Origin: Staphylococcus pettenkoferi
GTDB lineage: Bacteria > Bacillota > Bacilli > Staphylococcales > Staphylococcaceae
Assembly (NCBI RefSeq): GCF_002902685.1
Contig: NZ_PPRN01000033.1
Span: forward strand, 24,137 to 88,136
Direction: 5' to 3'
DNA: 64,000 bases
The notes under the pieces are model-generated. The model saw only the letters and a list, made by a program, of their open reading frames with translations. It made no database searches and was not told the DNA's origin. Positions 9,401-18,536 of this stretch are shown piece by piece. The position numbers and the translations under genes are program-made. Every line of letters begins with the position of its first letter. The stretch's first letter is position 1.

Positions 9401-9529
9401 AAGGGCTTAGCAGCTGCGGTCGTTGGTGGACTCATTTCATCTACACTATTAACTTTAATAGTAGTACCAGTAATTTATGAAATTCTGTTCACGTTAAAAG
9501 ACAAGATAGTGAAACCTCGTGATAAATAA
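6434..9529 (+). CDS. RND (AcrB/SwrC-type) efflux transporter
   Basis: A 1031-residue inner-membrane proton-driven exporter of the HAE1/AcrB class with the duplicated RND plan: helix 1 near residues 12-32, a large outside loop, helices 2-6 (about 345-510), helix 7 near 540, a second large loop, and helices 8-12 (about 860-1020). The proton-relay pair Asp414-Asp415 is present in GRVIDDSIVVVENIYRR. The helix-10 lysine of AcrB is replaced by Thr in GIVVTNAIVLIDRV, as I recall for Gram-positive SwrC/YerP proteins. No membrane-fusion or outer-membrane partner is nearby, as expected for a single-membrane cell. S. aureus has a similar pump next to fmhB. Lipids, surfactants or fatty acids are plausible substrates but unproven. 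Confidence 0.9.
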   Translation: MIKKLLQFSLGNKFAIFLMVLLVILAGVYASVKMKLELIPDVEQPMITVQTTEPGATPETIKTDISDKIDEQVRSMSKVSNVSAQSTANASMVTVEYENGTDMDKAENDLKKEIDKIKFKDEVKEPELVRNNMDTFPVVAYSFTNKDNDLNDVTKKVKENLIPKLQTVSGVQNAQTNGQTQREVAIKFKNKALQEKGLDAQSVQDYIKDSSDETPLGLFQFDKKEKSIVVDGQFRSVDDLKQLKIPLDVGQSSDDQSSSASKKSETSTVPLSEIADVKEGDVRDSISRTNGKDAVNVQVTKAQDANTVQVASDVRAKIEQFTKDNPGLKATKVMDTAKPIQDSIYTMVEKAAIGTIVAIIVILLFLRNIRTTAISIVSIPMSLLIALVAMKLCNISLNILTLGALTVAIGRVIDDSIVVVENIYRRLTKPDEEARGEHLIIDATRQVFKPIMSSTFVTIVVFLPLAFVTGSVGEMFRPFAIAIAFSLLASLLVSITIVPALGATLFKKGVRKQAFESSLGSVSKGYRRVLSWSLSHKWIVIIVSTLVLVLTIAFGGTRIGTSFISTGEDKYLALTYTPEPGETEEGVLDHAEQVQKYLNNKDKVKTVQYSVGGATPTDPTGSTNSLAIMVEYDKNTPHFDEEPDKVLKRIDHFKQPGTWKNQDLGTGGDNNSLEVKVKGESLDKIKATSAKVEKLMKQQKSLANVKSDLSQTYEQYQVKVDHNRAADNGIKAKQLALALNENAPEETLTTVKDGGKSINVKVKQDKETHWTKEKLENISLPTPTGKVVKLSDIATLEKGKTPNKLETESGDYMTSVTGKITNKDVGGVSNEIIQKVNKIDKPKDVSIDVGGATDDITDAITQLSIAMIAAIIIVYLVLVLTFKGALAPFTILFSLPYTIIGVIIALLITGETFSVSTMIGMLMMIGIVVTNAIVLIDRVVNNQQRGMTTEEALLEAGGTRIRPILMTALATIGALVPLLFGQDSSVLISKGLAAAVVGGLISSTLLTLIVVPVIYEILFTLKDKIVKPRDK

Positions 9530-9646
9530 GTGATTGTGGCCACGAACTAGTTGAAGAACAATTTCATATGACAAACTTTTACCGTTCATTGCTCGGACTA
9601 GTGTGTGACGCCAGCGGTTATTATCAACAGCCGTTATGACGTTGAG

Positions 9647-9678
9647 AACCCACTGTCCGAGTGGTGGGCGGTTTTTTT
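9647..9678 (+). terminator. Terminator after the RND gene
   Basis: AACCCAC (9647-9653) can pair with GTGGTGGGCGGTT downstream, with the loop at about 9654-9660, and is followed by seven T residues. It is placed to end the RND transcript. Confidence 0.6.
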
Positions 9679-9732
9679 ATGGATTGACAGATTGAGGTTG
9701 AATTTGAGGCTTTAAAAAAGAGGACTAAAAAA

Positions 9733-9804
9733 AGCTCCTTGCTAGAACGAATTGTGAGTGATTGAACTAAAAATCACCCACAATTTCGAAGCTAACAAGA
9801 AGCT
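9733..9804 (-). terminator. Very long hairpin, terminator-like on the minus strand
   Basis: About 31 bp of near-continuous stem is formed between 9733-9763 (AGCTCCTTGCTAGAACG...) and 9772-9804 (...CGAAGCTAACAAGAAGCT), with a short loop. Several mismatches are of the C/T type, so they become G-U pairs in RNA. The A-run before the left arm becomes a U-run on the minus strand, so it would terminate minus-strand transcripts coming from 10839 downward. Confidence 0.7.
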
Positions 9805-9809
9805 AATGA

Positions 9810-10298
9810 AATAATATAGTAAGATTTATTGTAAAAGTATATAGTAGCTAATGGGTTTCTTAGTGATTTATCTATTTGATTTGAGTTTTAATATTGTATG
9901 GAAGTTAATCAGTAGTAATAGAAGAGAGGTTAAAAATTTAACGTTTATTTTAATTTATAGTGTTTTCAATGTCGACTCGTAACGATTGAGAGTATTAGGT
10001 CACAATAAAAATGTGAGCCTGGAATAATTATATAAATTAACTTCTGAGGTAAATGATAAGCACGTTTGATTTCAATTCTTGAATAGATTTTCAATGTGTA
10101 CTCGAGACGCTTGATGGAACTAGACCACAACGAAAATCCATTCTTAGAGCTCTTTGAGCGAAAAGAATTAGTTGAGTGTGGTCCCATAAGCAAGCGAGAG
10201 TTATAACATTGAAAATTAATAAGTTTTAATTTAGTTCCAGGCTCTTGTTGAATGTGATTTCACTAAGCACGAGTGAGTCCAATTGCTGTCACTCATTT
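9810..10298. repeat. Non-coding stretch with direct and nested inverted repeats
   Basis: No supported gene lies here. TTTTCAATGT occurs at 9963-9972 and again at 10088-10097, each followed by a related sequence with ACTCG and ACCACAA/GTCACAA elements, so there is a diverged direct repeat about 125 bp apart. ATTTTCAATGT (10087-10097) is also a perfect inverted match to ACATTGAAAAT (10206-10216), and the sequence between them pairs further (CGCTTG, GACCACA). An outer pair is GAGCCTGGAA (10015-10024) with TTCCAGGCTC (10235-10244). The pattern fits a palindromic intergenic element present in more than one copy, or a structured RNA. A 75-codon minus-strand frame (9966-10193) runs through it but has no protein-like features. 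Confidence 0.55.
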
Positions 10299-10616
10299 TT
10301 AATACATTACAATCGTTAAAATCAAGTAAATCACGAATAGGATGACAGTAAGAATATTGAGTAAACGCACACCCTTTTTATCGTGTTTACTATGTTTGAA
10401 ACCAGTGATTTCCACATTCGCCACTAGTAAGAATAAGACGACGAAGACCCACCAGTTGGCTGCTGGGAATGAAACCGTCGTTAGCGCAACGACAAATAGT
10501 AATAATAAAGCCATAATAATGCGCAATATTGTAGTGAAGATGGTCTTCATCTTAAAGATGCTAATGTAAGCAACGATTAAATATAAAATAGGTAATAGAA
10601 TCAAGTAAAGTTGCAT
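10299..10616 (-). CDS. Small multi-pass membrane protein, function unknown
   Basis: A 105-residue protein with about four hydrophobic segments (residues 1-20, 25-45, 48-65 and 82-104) separated by short basic loops (FKHSKHDKKG). ATG at 10616 follows AAAGGA. It lies 52 bp downstream of the small coiled-coil protein gene at 10669-10839 in the same direction, so they may share a transcript. No family is recognised. Confidence 0.65.
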   Translation of the reverse strand: MQLYLILLPILYLIVAYISIFKMKTIFTTILRIIMALLLLFVVALTTVSFPAANWWVFVVLFLLVANVEITGFKHSKHDKKGVRLLNILTVILFVIYLILTIVMY

Positions 10617-10668
10617 GGGATGATATCCTTTCTTAAGTGATGAAAACGTTAGAATCGACGTTTGAAGA

Positions 10669-10839
10669 TTATTGTTCTTCTCTCATCTTAGCACGTACGT
10701 CTGAAATTTGTTGCTCAATGTCCTCTAACTGTTTGATGAGTGGATCTGTTTCAAGTCCGACAGATTCACGTTTATCTAAATCGTTCTGCAAACGAACGTA
10801 GTCGTATTTCAATTCTTCTAATTGTGAATTTAAATCCAT
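10669..10839 (-). CDS. Small acidic coiled-coil protein, 56 residues, function unknown
   Basis: A short frame read on the minus strand from ATG at 10839 to TAA at 10669. It encodes a 56-residue protein starting MDLNSQLEELKYDYVRLQ and ending VRAKMREEQ. Leucines and isoleucines spaced in heptads, with many E, K, R and Q, predict a helical coiled coil in two halves joined by GLETDP. A strong AAAGGAGT lies at the right distance upstream, and the codon use looks like that of its neighbours. It is probably co-transcribed with the membrane protein gene at 10299-10616. It may be a staphylococcal conserved hypothetical; no function is assigned. Confidence 0.75.
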   Translation of the reverse strand: MDLNSQLEELKYDYVRLQNDLDKRESVGLETDPLIKQLEDIEQQISDVRAKMREEQ

Positions 10840-11024
10840 AAAGATACTCCTTTACTCAGTGATAATAAAACATTCTCATATAACTTGTAACGCTAATTGC
10901 TAATCATTTGAGACTAAGCATTTCTCCATGATTATAACATGAAATAGATTGCTTCTAAACTAACTGTCATCTGTGTTAAAGTAAATCAGTATGGTAATTT
11001 CTGATGTTTGAAAGAAGGGATAGT

Positions 11025-11933
11025 GTGACGCTTCAGTTTATTATAATCATCGTCTTAATTGCACTCGGCTATTTCTTGAAACGTATGAATTTCTTTAAAG
11101 CGAACGATAGTCAAGTACTTGCCACACTCGTGATTAATGTGACCTTGCCTTCACTCGTAATCGTTAATCTGAATAGCGCCGATTTAGATATTTCCTTATC
11201 TATTCTGCCTATCATGATGATTCTTTATGGTGTGATCGCGAAAGGAATTATGCTCTGGTTGTTCATGAAACACAATAAGCAGGTACGAGGAACGATGGGT
11301 ATGATGATAGCATCACTTAACATTGGTATCTTTGCTTATCCATTAGTGGAAGCGATTTGGCCTGACAAAGGGCTCATTTACTTCGGTATGGCTGATATTG
11401 GTGGCGCCATTGTGATGTTTGGTATCACGTATCTCGTGGGCAGTCATTACAGCAGCAATGGTCAGCCGTTTAGCTTTAAACAACTCGTGATCAGCTTAGT
11501 TAAATCTGTTCCACTCGTAACTTACGTGGTGATGTTTATCTTAAATATGTGTAACATCCATTTGCCTTCCGCGATGATTCAGTTCTTCGATGTACTAGGA
11601 AAGGCCAATATGCCACTTTCAATGATATTATTAGGCTTAATGTTGAACTTTAATATCGAGAAACATTTCTTACCGCTTGCCTGGAAATATATTCTTTGCC
11701 ATTATGCACTCGGTGTTATCGCAGGACTGCTCATTCACTTCTTCTTACCAGTGAGCGATCCGATGATTAAATCCACACTACAAGTGGCTTGGTTGTTACC
11801 TGTTGGCGTAGCAATTATCCCATATGCACTTCAGTTTAGATACAAGACCTTGCCGTTAATCGGTATGGCGTCGAATAGTACGATATTAATCAGCATTATT
11901 ATCCTCTATCTCTATCAGGCCATCGCAGTTTGA
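11025..11933 (+). CDS. AEC family transporter (auxin efflux carrier-like permease)
   Basis: A membrane permease of about 302 residues with ten hydrophobic helices in two five-helix halves. Motifs NVTLPSLVIVNL (first half) and LGKANMPLSMILLGLMLNF (second half) match the AEC family, whose bacterial members move malate, other organic acids or small metabolites. GTG at 11025 is preferred because AAGAAGGGA ends about four bases before it and translation then begins directly with the first helix. An in-frame ATG at 11004 would add seven charged residues (MFERRDS) without a ribosome site. The gene stands alone and is followed by a shared terminator. The substrate is unknown. Confidence 0.88.
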   Translation: MTLQFIIIIVLIALGYFLKRMNFFKANDSQVLATLVINVTLPSLVIVNLNSADLDISLSILPIMMILYGVIAKGIMLWLFMKHNKQVRGTMGMMIASLNIGIFAYPLVEAIWPDKGLIYFGMADIGGAIVMFGITYLVGSHYSSNGQPFSFKQLVISLVKSVPLVTYVVMFILNMCNIHLPSAMIQFFDVLGKANMPLSMILLGLMLNFNIEKHFLPLAWKYILCHYALGVIAGLLIHFFLPVSDPMIKSTLQVAWLLPVGVAIIPYALQFRYKTLPLIGMASNSTILISIIILYLYQAIAV

Positions 11934-11944
11934 CGGTTAAAAAT

Positions 11945-11989
11945 AAAGGTCGGAAGTACAGGTGTATGCGTCCTGCTTCCGACCTTTTC
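11945..11989. terminator. Bidirectional terminator between convergent genes
   Basis: AAAGGTCGGAAGTACAGG pairs with CCTGCTTCCGACCTTTT around an 8-10 base loop, with T-rich flanks on both strands. It separates the AEC gene from the convergent GNAT gene. Confidence 0.85.
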
Positions 11990-11996
11990 TACGTTG

Positions 11997-12872
11997 TTAT
12001 TGAAGATTGTTAGCGACGAATTTAAATTTCTTATACTCGTTATTAACCACGAAACCAAGTTCGTTAAAGCGTTCGACCAGCTTACTATTTTTACTCCGAA
12101 TTTTAAAGTAGACTTTTTTCAGCTCATAGTGTGTAAAAGCAAAATGTAGGACATATTTCAATAAGTCAAACGCAATACCTTTAAAGCGATAATCACGATG
12201 ACTCGTGAAATATTTGATCTCTGCGATGCGATTGTTAGGGTTCACTTGAAGATAAACGTACCCTTTTAATAAACCTTCAGACATATAAATAAACAAACGG
12301 TTATACTCATCCAATGCGTCTACAATGTCTTCTGCACTCATTTCTGCTCGCTTAAAGGCTTTGTCATGTAGTTTGCGAAACGCTCTAAAGTAAGCCTTGT
12401 GATATTCAGTAATTGTAGGATGGGATGATGCGAGTGCTTCGGATTGTTCAGGGTAAGCTTCTAAGTAATAATCTGTAAAGTTGTAAGCGACGTCCAGCGC
12501 TTTCATCTCACGTGCATACGTTTGAGTTTGTGCTTCATAAGAGAAATTGAAATTCGCTTCTGGTGGTTGCGCTTGATACATGTGCTTAAACAGAGCATCT
12601 TGATCTTCAATCGACAAAGTGTAACCTGTTTGAACGATAGGGCCGATGACTTTAAAGCGTTGGGTATCATATGTAAAAGCAAAGAGGACGGCTTTGATGT
12701 CATCATCTTCGACTAACGCAAAGACACCTGGATTGTCTATCGCTTGTTCAAGCATTTGATTGATATGTGCATGTTCTTGAGGAAGTTTATAAAGGTATGA
12801 CGTCTTGTTATAATCTGCATGTTCGACAAAGTTGAGTATGGTCTGAGTATCAGTGAGTTGAATTATATTCAT
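11997..12872 (-). CDS. GNAT family N-acetyltransferase-like protein
   Basis: A 291-residue soluble protein. The C-terminal half (about 150-290) has the GNAT pattern: EIKYFTSHRDYRFKGIAFDLLKYV resembles the acetyl-CoA pyrophosphate loop (R-x-K/x-G-I/A) with its following helix, and KVYFKIRSKNSKLVERFNELGF matches the late strand-helix ending in N-x-x-x-x-x-x-x-x-L-G-F. The N-terminal half looks like a second, degenerate GNAT-like unit. The start at 12872 follows GGAGG. The acyl acceptor is not known. It stands alone, convergent with the AEC gene and divergent from topB. Confidence 0.7.
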   Translation of the reverse strand: MNIIQLTDTQTILNFVEHADYNKTSYLYKLPQEHAHINQMLEQAIDNPGVFALVEDDDIKAVLFAFTYDTQRFKVIGPIVQTGYTLSIEDQDALFKHMYQAQPPEANFNFSYEAQTQTYAREMKALDVAYNFTDYYLEAYPEQSEALASSHPTITEYHKAYFRAFRKLHDKAFKRAEMSAEDIVDALDEYNRLFIYMSEGLLKGYVYLQVNPNNRIAEIKYFTSHRDYRFKGIAFDLLKYVLHFAFTHYELKKVYFKIRSKNSKLVERFNELGFVVNNEYKKFKFVANNLQ

Positions 12873-13003
12873 ATCAATGGCCTCCGTATGAGTTTGATAT
12901 TGCGTAATCTTGGGTTCTTACTTAACCTTATTATATGTAGAAACGGCTAACGTATCAAATCGACGTGTTACAATAGACTAACTAGAGGAGAAAGGAAAGA
13001 GTT

Positions 13004-15142
13004 ATGAAATCATTAATATTAGCAGAGAAGCCTTCTGTAGGTAAAGATATTGCACAGGCTTTACATATCGATCAACAACGTAAAGGTTACTTCGAGAATA
13101 AAAAATATATCGTTACGTGGGCGTTGGGACATCTTGTGACGAATGCTACACCAGAACAGTACGATAAAAGCTGGAAAGAATGGCGTTTACAAGATCTACC
13201 TATCATTCCTAAATATATGAAATCTGTCGTTATACCGAAGACGAAACACCAATTTAACACGGTGAAATCTTTGCTGACGCGTAAAGATGTTAAGGAGATT
13301 ATTATCGCTACAGATGCAGGACGTGAAGGAGAACTTGTCGCACGTTTGATACTGGATAAAGTTAACAATAAAAAGCCAATCAAGCGTTTATGGGTAAGTT
13401 CTGTGACGCGTAAAGCTATTCAAGAAGGTTTCAAGCATTTACAGGATGGGCGCAAATATAATTCACTGTATCGAGCGGCACTTGCTCGTAGCGAAGCGGA
13501 TTGGATTGTAGGTATCAATGCGACACGTGCACTGACTACGAAATACGATGCACAACTTTCACTCGGTCGTGTACAGACACCTACGATTCAACTTATTCAA
13601 ACGCGACAAGAACAGATTAATCACTTTCAACCTCAAGAATATTTCACGTTAAGTGCGCGCATTAACGGAGCAGACTTCAAATGTGAACAACCGCGCAACG
13701 TTTCTGATAAAGAGCAGTTGCAATCACTCATTCAACAATTGAAAGGGCAGCAGGCGAAGGTTGTCAAAGTGAATGAGAAACAGAAGAAATCTTATCCGCA
13801 ACATTTATTTAGTTTAACGGATTTACAAGAAGCAGCGTACAAACGCTATCGTTTCACTGCTAAAGAAACATTGAATACACTTCAGAATCTCTATGAGCGT
13901 CACAAACTAGTCACGTACCCTCGTTCAGATTCAAATTATTTAACGGATGATATGCTAGGCACGTTAAAGGAACGTTTAGAAGCGGTGATGCCAACGTCAC
14001 TGAAACCGCTTGCGAAAGTTTGTCGTCAGACGCATTACACTCAGAAGAGCCGTTTTATTAATAATAGTAAGGTGTCAGATCACCACGCCATCATTCCAAC
14101 TGAGGTGCGTGTAGATCTGAATGCTTTGTCGGCGAGAGAACAGAAGCTTTATATGCTCGTGGCTGAACGTTTCGTTGAGAACTTACTTCCACCAGAGCGC
14201 TATAGCCAGCTTACAGTTACTGCACAAATTGGTGAGCATCCTTTCGTTTTCAAAGAGCGTGTGACTCAGGAGTTAGGGTATAAATCAGTGAGTCAGGGAG
14301 ATAAAGCGGTTGCGTCGTCCACTGTGCATTTTACTCAAGGGAAAGATTATGCTGTCACAAACTTTAATATTCACAGCCATCATACTGAGCCGCCTGAATA
14401 CTTTAACGAAGGTAGTTTGTTAAAAGCGATGGAGAATCCTCAGAAATATATTGAGGTGCAGAACAAGAAGTATGCTGAAACGTTGAAGTCTACGGGAGGT
14501 ATCGGTACAGTAGCTACGCGTGCAGATATTATAGAGAAATTATTTAACATGAATGCGATTACGCAAAATAATGGAAAAATTAAAGTTACTAGCAAAGGAA
14601 GACAAATTCTTGAATTGGCACCTCAACAGTTAACTTCTCCGATTATGACAGCGGAGTGGGAAGATAAGTTGAGCCAAATTGAACGTGGTCATTACAATGC
14701 AGGTCAGTTCATGAAAGAGATGAAAGCTTTCACTCAAGAGATCGTAGCTGAGATTAAGGCCAGCGAGCAAAAATATAAACACGATAATCTAACTACCACT
14801 GAATGTCCAACATGTGGGAAGTTTATGATTAAAGTGAAGACGAAACATGGCCAGATGTTAGCGTGCCCAGATCCGGCTTGTAAGACGAAGAAGAATGTAC
14901 AACAGAAGACAAATGCGCGTTGTCCGAACTGTAAGAAGAAATTGACGCGCTTTGGTAAAGGGAAACAAGCCGTTTATCGTTGTGTCTGTGGCCATAGTGA
15001 AACGCAAGCACAGATGGATCAACGTCATAAAAATAAAAAGACAGATCGAGTATCTAAGAAAGATATGAAGAAATACATGGGGAAAGACGAATCGATGCAG
15101 AATAACCCGTTCGCAGATGCGCTCAAAGATTTGAAATTATAG
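13004..15142 (+). CDS. topB: DNA topoisomerase III
   Basis: A type IA topoisomerase that passes single strands to decatenate and relax negatively supercoiled DNA. The 712 residues begin with the TOPRIM domain ([17 protein letters not shown], then [16 protein letters not shown] with acidic metal ligands). The active-site tyrosine is Tyr305 in [22 protein letters not shown] and [19 protein letters not shown] are conserved in the toroidal domains. The C-terminal tail carries two zinc-ribbon-like modules, CPTCGK...CPDPAC and CPNCKK...CVCG, then a basic end. ATG at 13004 follows GGAGAAAGGA. Length is close to Bacillus TopB. It is monocistronic by spacing. Confidence 0.97.
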   Translation: MKSLILAEKPSVGKDIAQALHIDQQRKGYFENKKYIVTWALGHLVTNATPEQYDKSWKEWRLQDLPIIPKYMKSVVIPKTKHQFNTVKSLLTRKDVKEIIIATDAGREGELVARLILDKVNNKKPIKRLWVSSVTRKAIQEGFKHLQDGRKYNSLYRAALARSEADWIVGINATRALTTKYDAQLSLGRVQTPTIQLIQTRQEQINHFQPQEYFTLSARINGADFKCEQPRNVSDKEQLQSLIQQLKGQQAKVVKVNEKQKKSYPQHLFSLTDLQEAAYKRYRFTAKETLNTLQNLYERHKLVTYPRSDSNYLTDDMLGTLKERLEAVMPTSLKPLAKVCRQTHYTQKSRFINNSKVSDHHAIIPTEVRVDLNALSAREQKLYMLVAERFVENLLPPERYSQLTVTAQIGEHPFVFKERVTQELGYKSVSQGDKAVASSTVHFTQGKDYAVTNFNIHSHHTEPPEYFNEGSLLKAMENPQKYIEVQNKKYAETLKSTGGIGTVATRADIIEKLFNMNAITQNNGKIKVTSKGRQILELAPQQLTSPIMTAEWEDKLSQIERGHYNAGQFMKEMKAFTQEIVAEIKASEQKYKHDNLTTTECPTCGKFMIKVKTKHGQMLACPDPACKTKKNVQQKTNARCPNCKKKLTRFGKGKQAVYRCVCGHSETQAQMDQRHKNKKTDRVSKKDMKKYMGKDESMQNNPFADALKDLKL

Positions 15143-15247
15143 TTTGAGACGGTTTAAAATCTTAGAAAAATTGCTGACGGTTATTGTAATATCAACGTTT
15201 TAGTATTAAACTGTTAGAGTATTTGTGTAATAAAAGGAGAACTTACA

Positions 15248-16582
15248 GTGAAAAAATACTTTGGTTTTCAAGAACATGAGACGAACTTCAAAAGAGAAAT
15301 TCTCGGTGGATTAACGACCTTTCTCAGCATGGCTTACATCTTAGCGGTCAACCCACAAGTGTTGAGCCTTGCTGGTGTTAAAGGTGTATCTGATAGCATG
15401 AAGATGGACCAAGGCGCTATTTTCGTGGCGACAGCCTTAGCTGCCTTCGTCGGTTCTTTATTTATGGGGCTGATTGCTAGGTATCCAATCGGTCTAGCTC
15501 CTGGCATGGGGCTGAACGCCTTTTTTGCTTTTACCGTAGTACTAACGATGGGCATTCCGTGGCAAGTCGGCTTGACGGGCGTGCTTTGCTCCGGTATCTT
15601 CTTTGCGATACTGACAGTGACAGGTTTGCGTGAGGTTATCATCAATGCCATTCCTTATCAGATGAAGATGGCGGTATCGGCAGGCATAGGTTTATTTATT
15701 ACTTTCGTCGGCTTACAAAGTTCCGGGATTATCACTAAGAACGATTCCACACTCGTCACTTTAGGACAACTTACAGATGGGGCTGTATTACTAGCCATCT
15801 TTGGGATTATCATTACGGTCATTCTATATGCCTTGAAAGTACCTGGTGCGATATTCATCGGTATGGTTATTACATCAATTGCAGGTATGATTACAGGTCA
15901 GATACATACACCAACGAGTATCGTAGGTAAAATTCCTAGTATCGAACCTACCTTTGGTGCGGCATTTGATGCCTTTAAGGATCCTGGACAATTGTTCTCA
16001 GTCCAATTCTTAATAGTCATCCTGACGTTCTTATTTATTGATTTCTTTGATACAGCAGGTACGCTCGTAGCAGTGGCAACGCAAGCAGGCATCATGAAAG
16101 ACAACAAACTGCCACGTGCAGGACGTGCATTGTTCTCTGACTCATTAGCGACAATCGTAGGTGCGATCTTTGGTACTACAACGACTACTTCTTATATCGA
16201 GTCAAGTTCAGGCGTAGCAGTAGGTGCGCGTACAGGTTTCGCTAGTGTAGTTACGGGATTCTGTTTCTTGTTAGCAATCTTCTTTAGTCCATTAATGGCC
16301 GTCGTTACGAGTGCAGTGACGACACCTGCACTTGTGGTGGTCGGTGTGCTTATGGCGGCAAACTTTGCTGAAATCAATTGGAAACAGTTTGAGATTGCAG
16401 TGCCAGCATTTGTGACGATTATCATGATGCCACTCTCATATTCCATTGCGACAGGGATTGCATGTGGCTTTATCTTCTATCCGATCACAATGTTGATCAC
16501 TAAAAAGCATAAGCAAATTCATCCGATTATGTATGTACTCATGATTCTCTTTATTCTATATTTCGTGTTTGTGCATGGATAA
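15248..16582 (+). CDS. NCS2 family purine permease (PbuG/PbuO-like)
   Basis: A 444-residue proton symporter for nucleobases with about 13-14 membrane helices. NCS2 hallmarks of the guanine/hypoxanthine branch are seen: GLAPGMGLNAFFAFTVV near residue 85, IDFFDTAGTLVAVATQAGI near 260 and TTTTSYIESSSGVAVGARTG near 315. This branch includes Bacillus PbuG and PbuO and E. coli AdeP/GhxP, so adenine, guanine or hypoxanthine uptake is the likely role; which one cannot be told from sequence. ATG at 15248 follows AAAAGGAGAA. I searched the 105-bp upstream region for a purine riboswitch fold and saw none. Confidence 0.9.
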   Translation: MKKYFGFQEHETNFKREILGGLTTFLSMAYILAVNPQVLSLAGVKGVSDSMKMDQGAIFVATALAAFVGSLFMGLIARYPIGLAPGMGLNAFFAFTVVLTMGIPWQVGLTGVLCSGIFFAILTVTGLREVIINAIPYQMKMAVSAGIGLFITFVGLQSSGIITKNDSTLVTLGQLTDGAVLLAIFGIIITVILYALKVPGAIFIGMVITSIAGMITGQIHTPTSIVGKIPSIEPTFGAAFDAFKDPGQLFSVQFLIVILTFLFIDFFDTAGTLVAVATQAGIMKDNKLPRAGRALFSDSLATIVGAIFGTTTTTSYIESSSGVAVGARTGFASVVTGFCFLLAIFFSPLMAVVTSAVTTPALVVVGVLMAANFAEINWKQFEIAVPAFVTIIMMPLSYSIATGIACGFIFYPITMLITKKHKQIHPIMYVLMILFILYFVFVHG

Positions 16583-16588
16583 TTAAGA

Positions 16589-16636
16589 AGGGTTTAGGTC
16601 TAACAACGTTGTTGTTGAACCTAAACCCTATTTTTA
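16589..16636 (+). terminator. Terminator after the NCS2 permease gene
   Basis: AGGGTTTAGGT (16589-16599) and ACCTAAACCCT (16619-16629) form a perfect 11-bp stem; the loop itself contains the palindrome CAACGTTG, and a T-rich tract follows. Confidence 0.88.
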
Positions 16637-16771
16637 TTCGTCTGAGATAGTAAAAAGAGAATAGTATATGTGAGCACAAAATCGCTTTAGTATTATCCCA
16701 TTCTCTAATTTTATGTTTCGCATGAGTTACTTTCATCTTAAAGTTAACATCTTACGAGCTGATAATTTTAA

Positions 16772-17152
16772 TTAATGACGTTTTTCATCATTATAAATTG
16801 TCTTAGCATGACGGTTCGGAATATAAACAGGTGCTGAGAACACAATAAATAGGAAGAAAATCATCAAGAAGAATAGAATCCAGTGTGTTATCAACCCTAC
16901 GATAGGGATAATCGCAATAATCGAACCGATAAGACCAATAAATGGAATGATTGCCATAGGTTTTATTGAATTCTGACGATCAGCAAGTAATATGATTAGA
17001 ACGACTGCATATAAGAACGCGTTAAAGAAGAGGGGGGACCAGCCACCGTGAACGATAATGAGTCCACCTAAAAATGGGATTCCGTACACGCATTCATCTA
17101 TAATAAGGATAATACTGAGTATAATTAGTGTTAATCGCACACCATTTCTCAT
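16772..17152 (-). CDS. Small four-helix membrane protein, function unknown
   Basis: A 126-residue hydrophobic protein with about four membrane helices (residues 7-25, 38-58, 63-85 and 88-112) and a basic C-terminal tail (NRHAKTIYNDEKRH). ATG at 17152 is preceded by AAAGGTGG. It points away from the S10 operon, and its promoter region must lie in the shared 358-bp spacer. No named family is recognised. Confidence 0.65.
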   Translation of the reverse strand: MRNGVRLTLIILSIILIIDECVYGIPFLGGLIIVHGGWSPLFFNAFLYAVVLIILLADRQNSIKPMAIIPFIGLIGSIIAIIPIVGLITHWILFFLMIFFLFIVFSAPVYIPNRHAKTIYNDEKRH

Positions 17153-17344
17153 TAATTATTAACCACCTTTGTAATATTCTTACCTATAATATACCATATT
17201 AAAAAAGAATATTAGAGTGATACGAAGTTTGGTAAGATGAATCTTAGAAAAAATCCTGGAAAAGGTGTTGAAGTACGCTCTAATATACAGTACAATAACA
17301 GGGTATGTGTTAGACAAAAAGTTTAATTAAAGGTAAGCGAAAGG

Positions 17345-17820
<476 letters not shown>

Positions 17821-17847
17821 TAGATAACTATAGGAGGTGGACTTTCG

Positions 17848-18510
17848 ATGACCAAAGGAATCTTAGGAAGAAAGATTGGGATGACACAAGTATTCGGAGA
17901 AAACGGTGACTTAATCCCAGTAACAGTAGTAGAAGCAGGACAAAACGTTGTCCTTCAAAAGAAAACTGAAGAGGTTGACGGTTACAACGCAATCCAAGTA
18001 GGTTTTGAAGATAAACAAGGATACAAAAAAGGACGTAAATCAAACAAATTTGCGAACAAACCAGCTGAAGGTCATGCTAAAAAAGCTGACACAGCACCTA
18101 AGCGCTTCATTCGTGAATTCAGAAACGTTAACGTTGATGAATACGAAGTAGGTCAAGAAGTCTCAGTAGATACATTTGAAACTGGCGATGTAATTGATGT
18201 AACAGGCGTATCTAAAGGTAAAGGTTTCCAAGGTGCTATCAAACGCCATAACCAAGGACGTGGACCAAGTTCACACGGTTCTCACTTCCACAGATCACCT
18301 GGTTCAGTAGGTATGGCATCTGACGCATCTAAAGTATTCAAAGGTCAAAAAATGCCAGGTCGCATGGGCGGTAACACAGTTACAGTACAAAACTTAGAAG
18401 TAGTTCAAGTCGATACTGACAATAACGTAATCCTAGTTAAAGGTAACGTACCAGGCCCTAAAAAAGGATTCGTAGAAATCACAACTTCAATCAAAAAAGG
18501 TAATAAATAA
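17848..18510 (+). CDS. rplC: 50S ribosomal protein L3
   Basis: L3 (220 residues) is an early assembly protein whose extended loop reaches toward the peptidyl transferase centre. [14 protein letters not shown] and the loop [17 protein letters not shown] with KMPGRMGG identify it. The loop is the part where linezolid and pleuromutilin resistance changes occur; no obvious alteration is seen by eye. AGGAGGTGG precedes ATG 17848. Confidence 0.99.
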   Translation: MTKGILGRKIGMTQVFGENGDLIPVTVVEAGQNVVLQKKTEEVDGYNAIQVGFEDKQGYKKGRKSNKFANKPAEGHAKKADTAPKRFIREFRNVNVDEYEVGQEVSVDTFETGDVIDVTGVSKGKGFQGAIKRHNQGRGPSSHGSHFHRSPGSVGMASDASKVFKGQKMPGRMGGNTVTVQNLEVVQVDTDNNVILVKGNVPGPKKGFVEITTSIKKGNK

Positions 18511-18536
18511 TAACGGACGAAAGGAGGAAATGCATA

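Noticed and set aside
9966..10193. 75-codon minus-strand frame in the repeat cluster
   Set aside because: It runs through the inverted repeats, has no convincing ribosome site and its sequence has no domain-like or membrane pattern; a by-product of the palindromes is more likely.
15143..15247. Purine riboswitch before the NCS2 permease
   Set aside because: The conserved three-way junction and loop sequences were not found; the region is short and A/T-rich.
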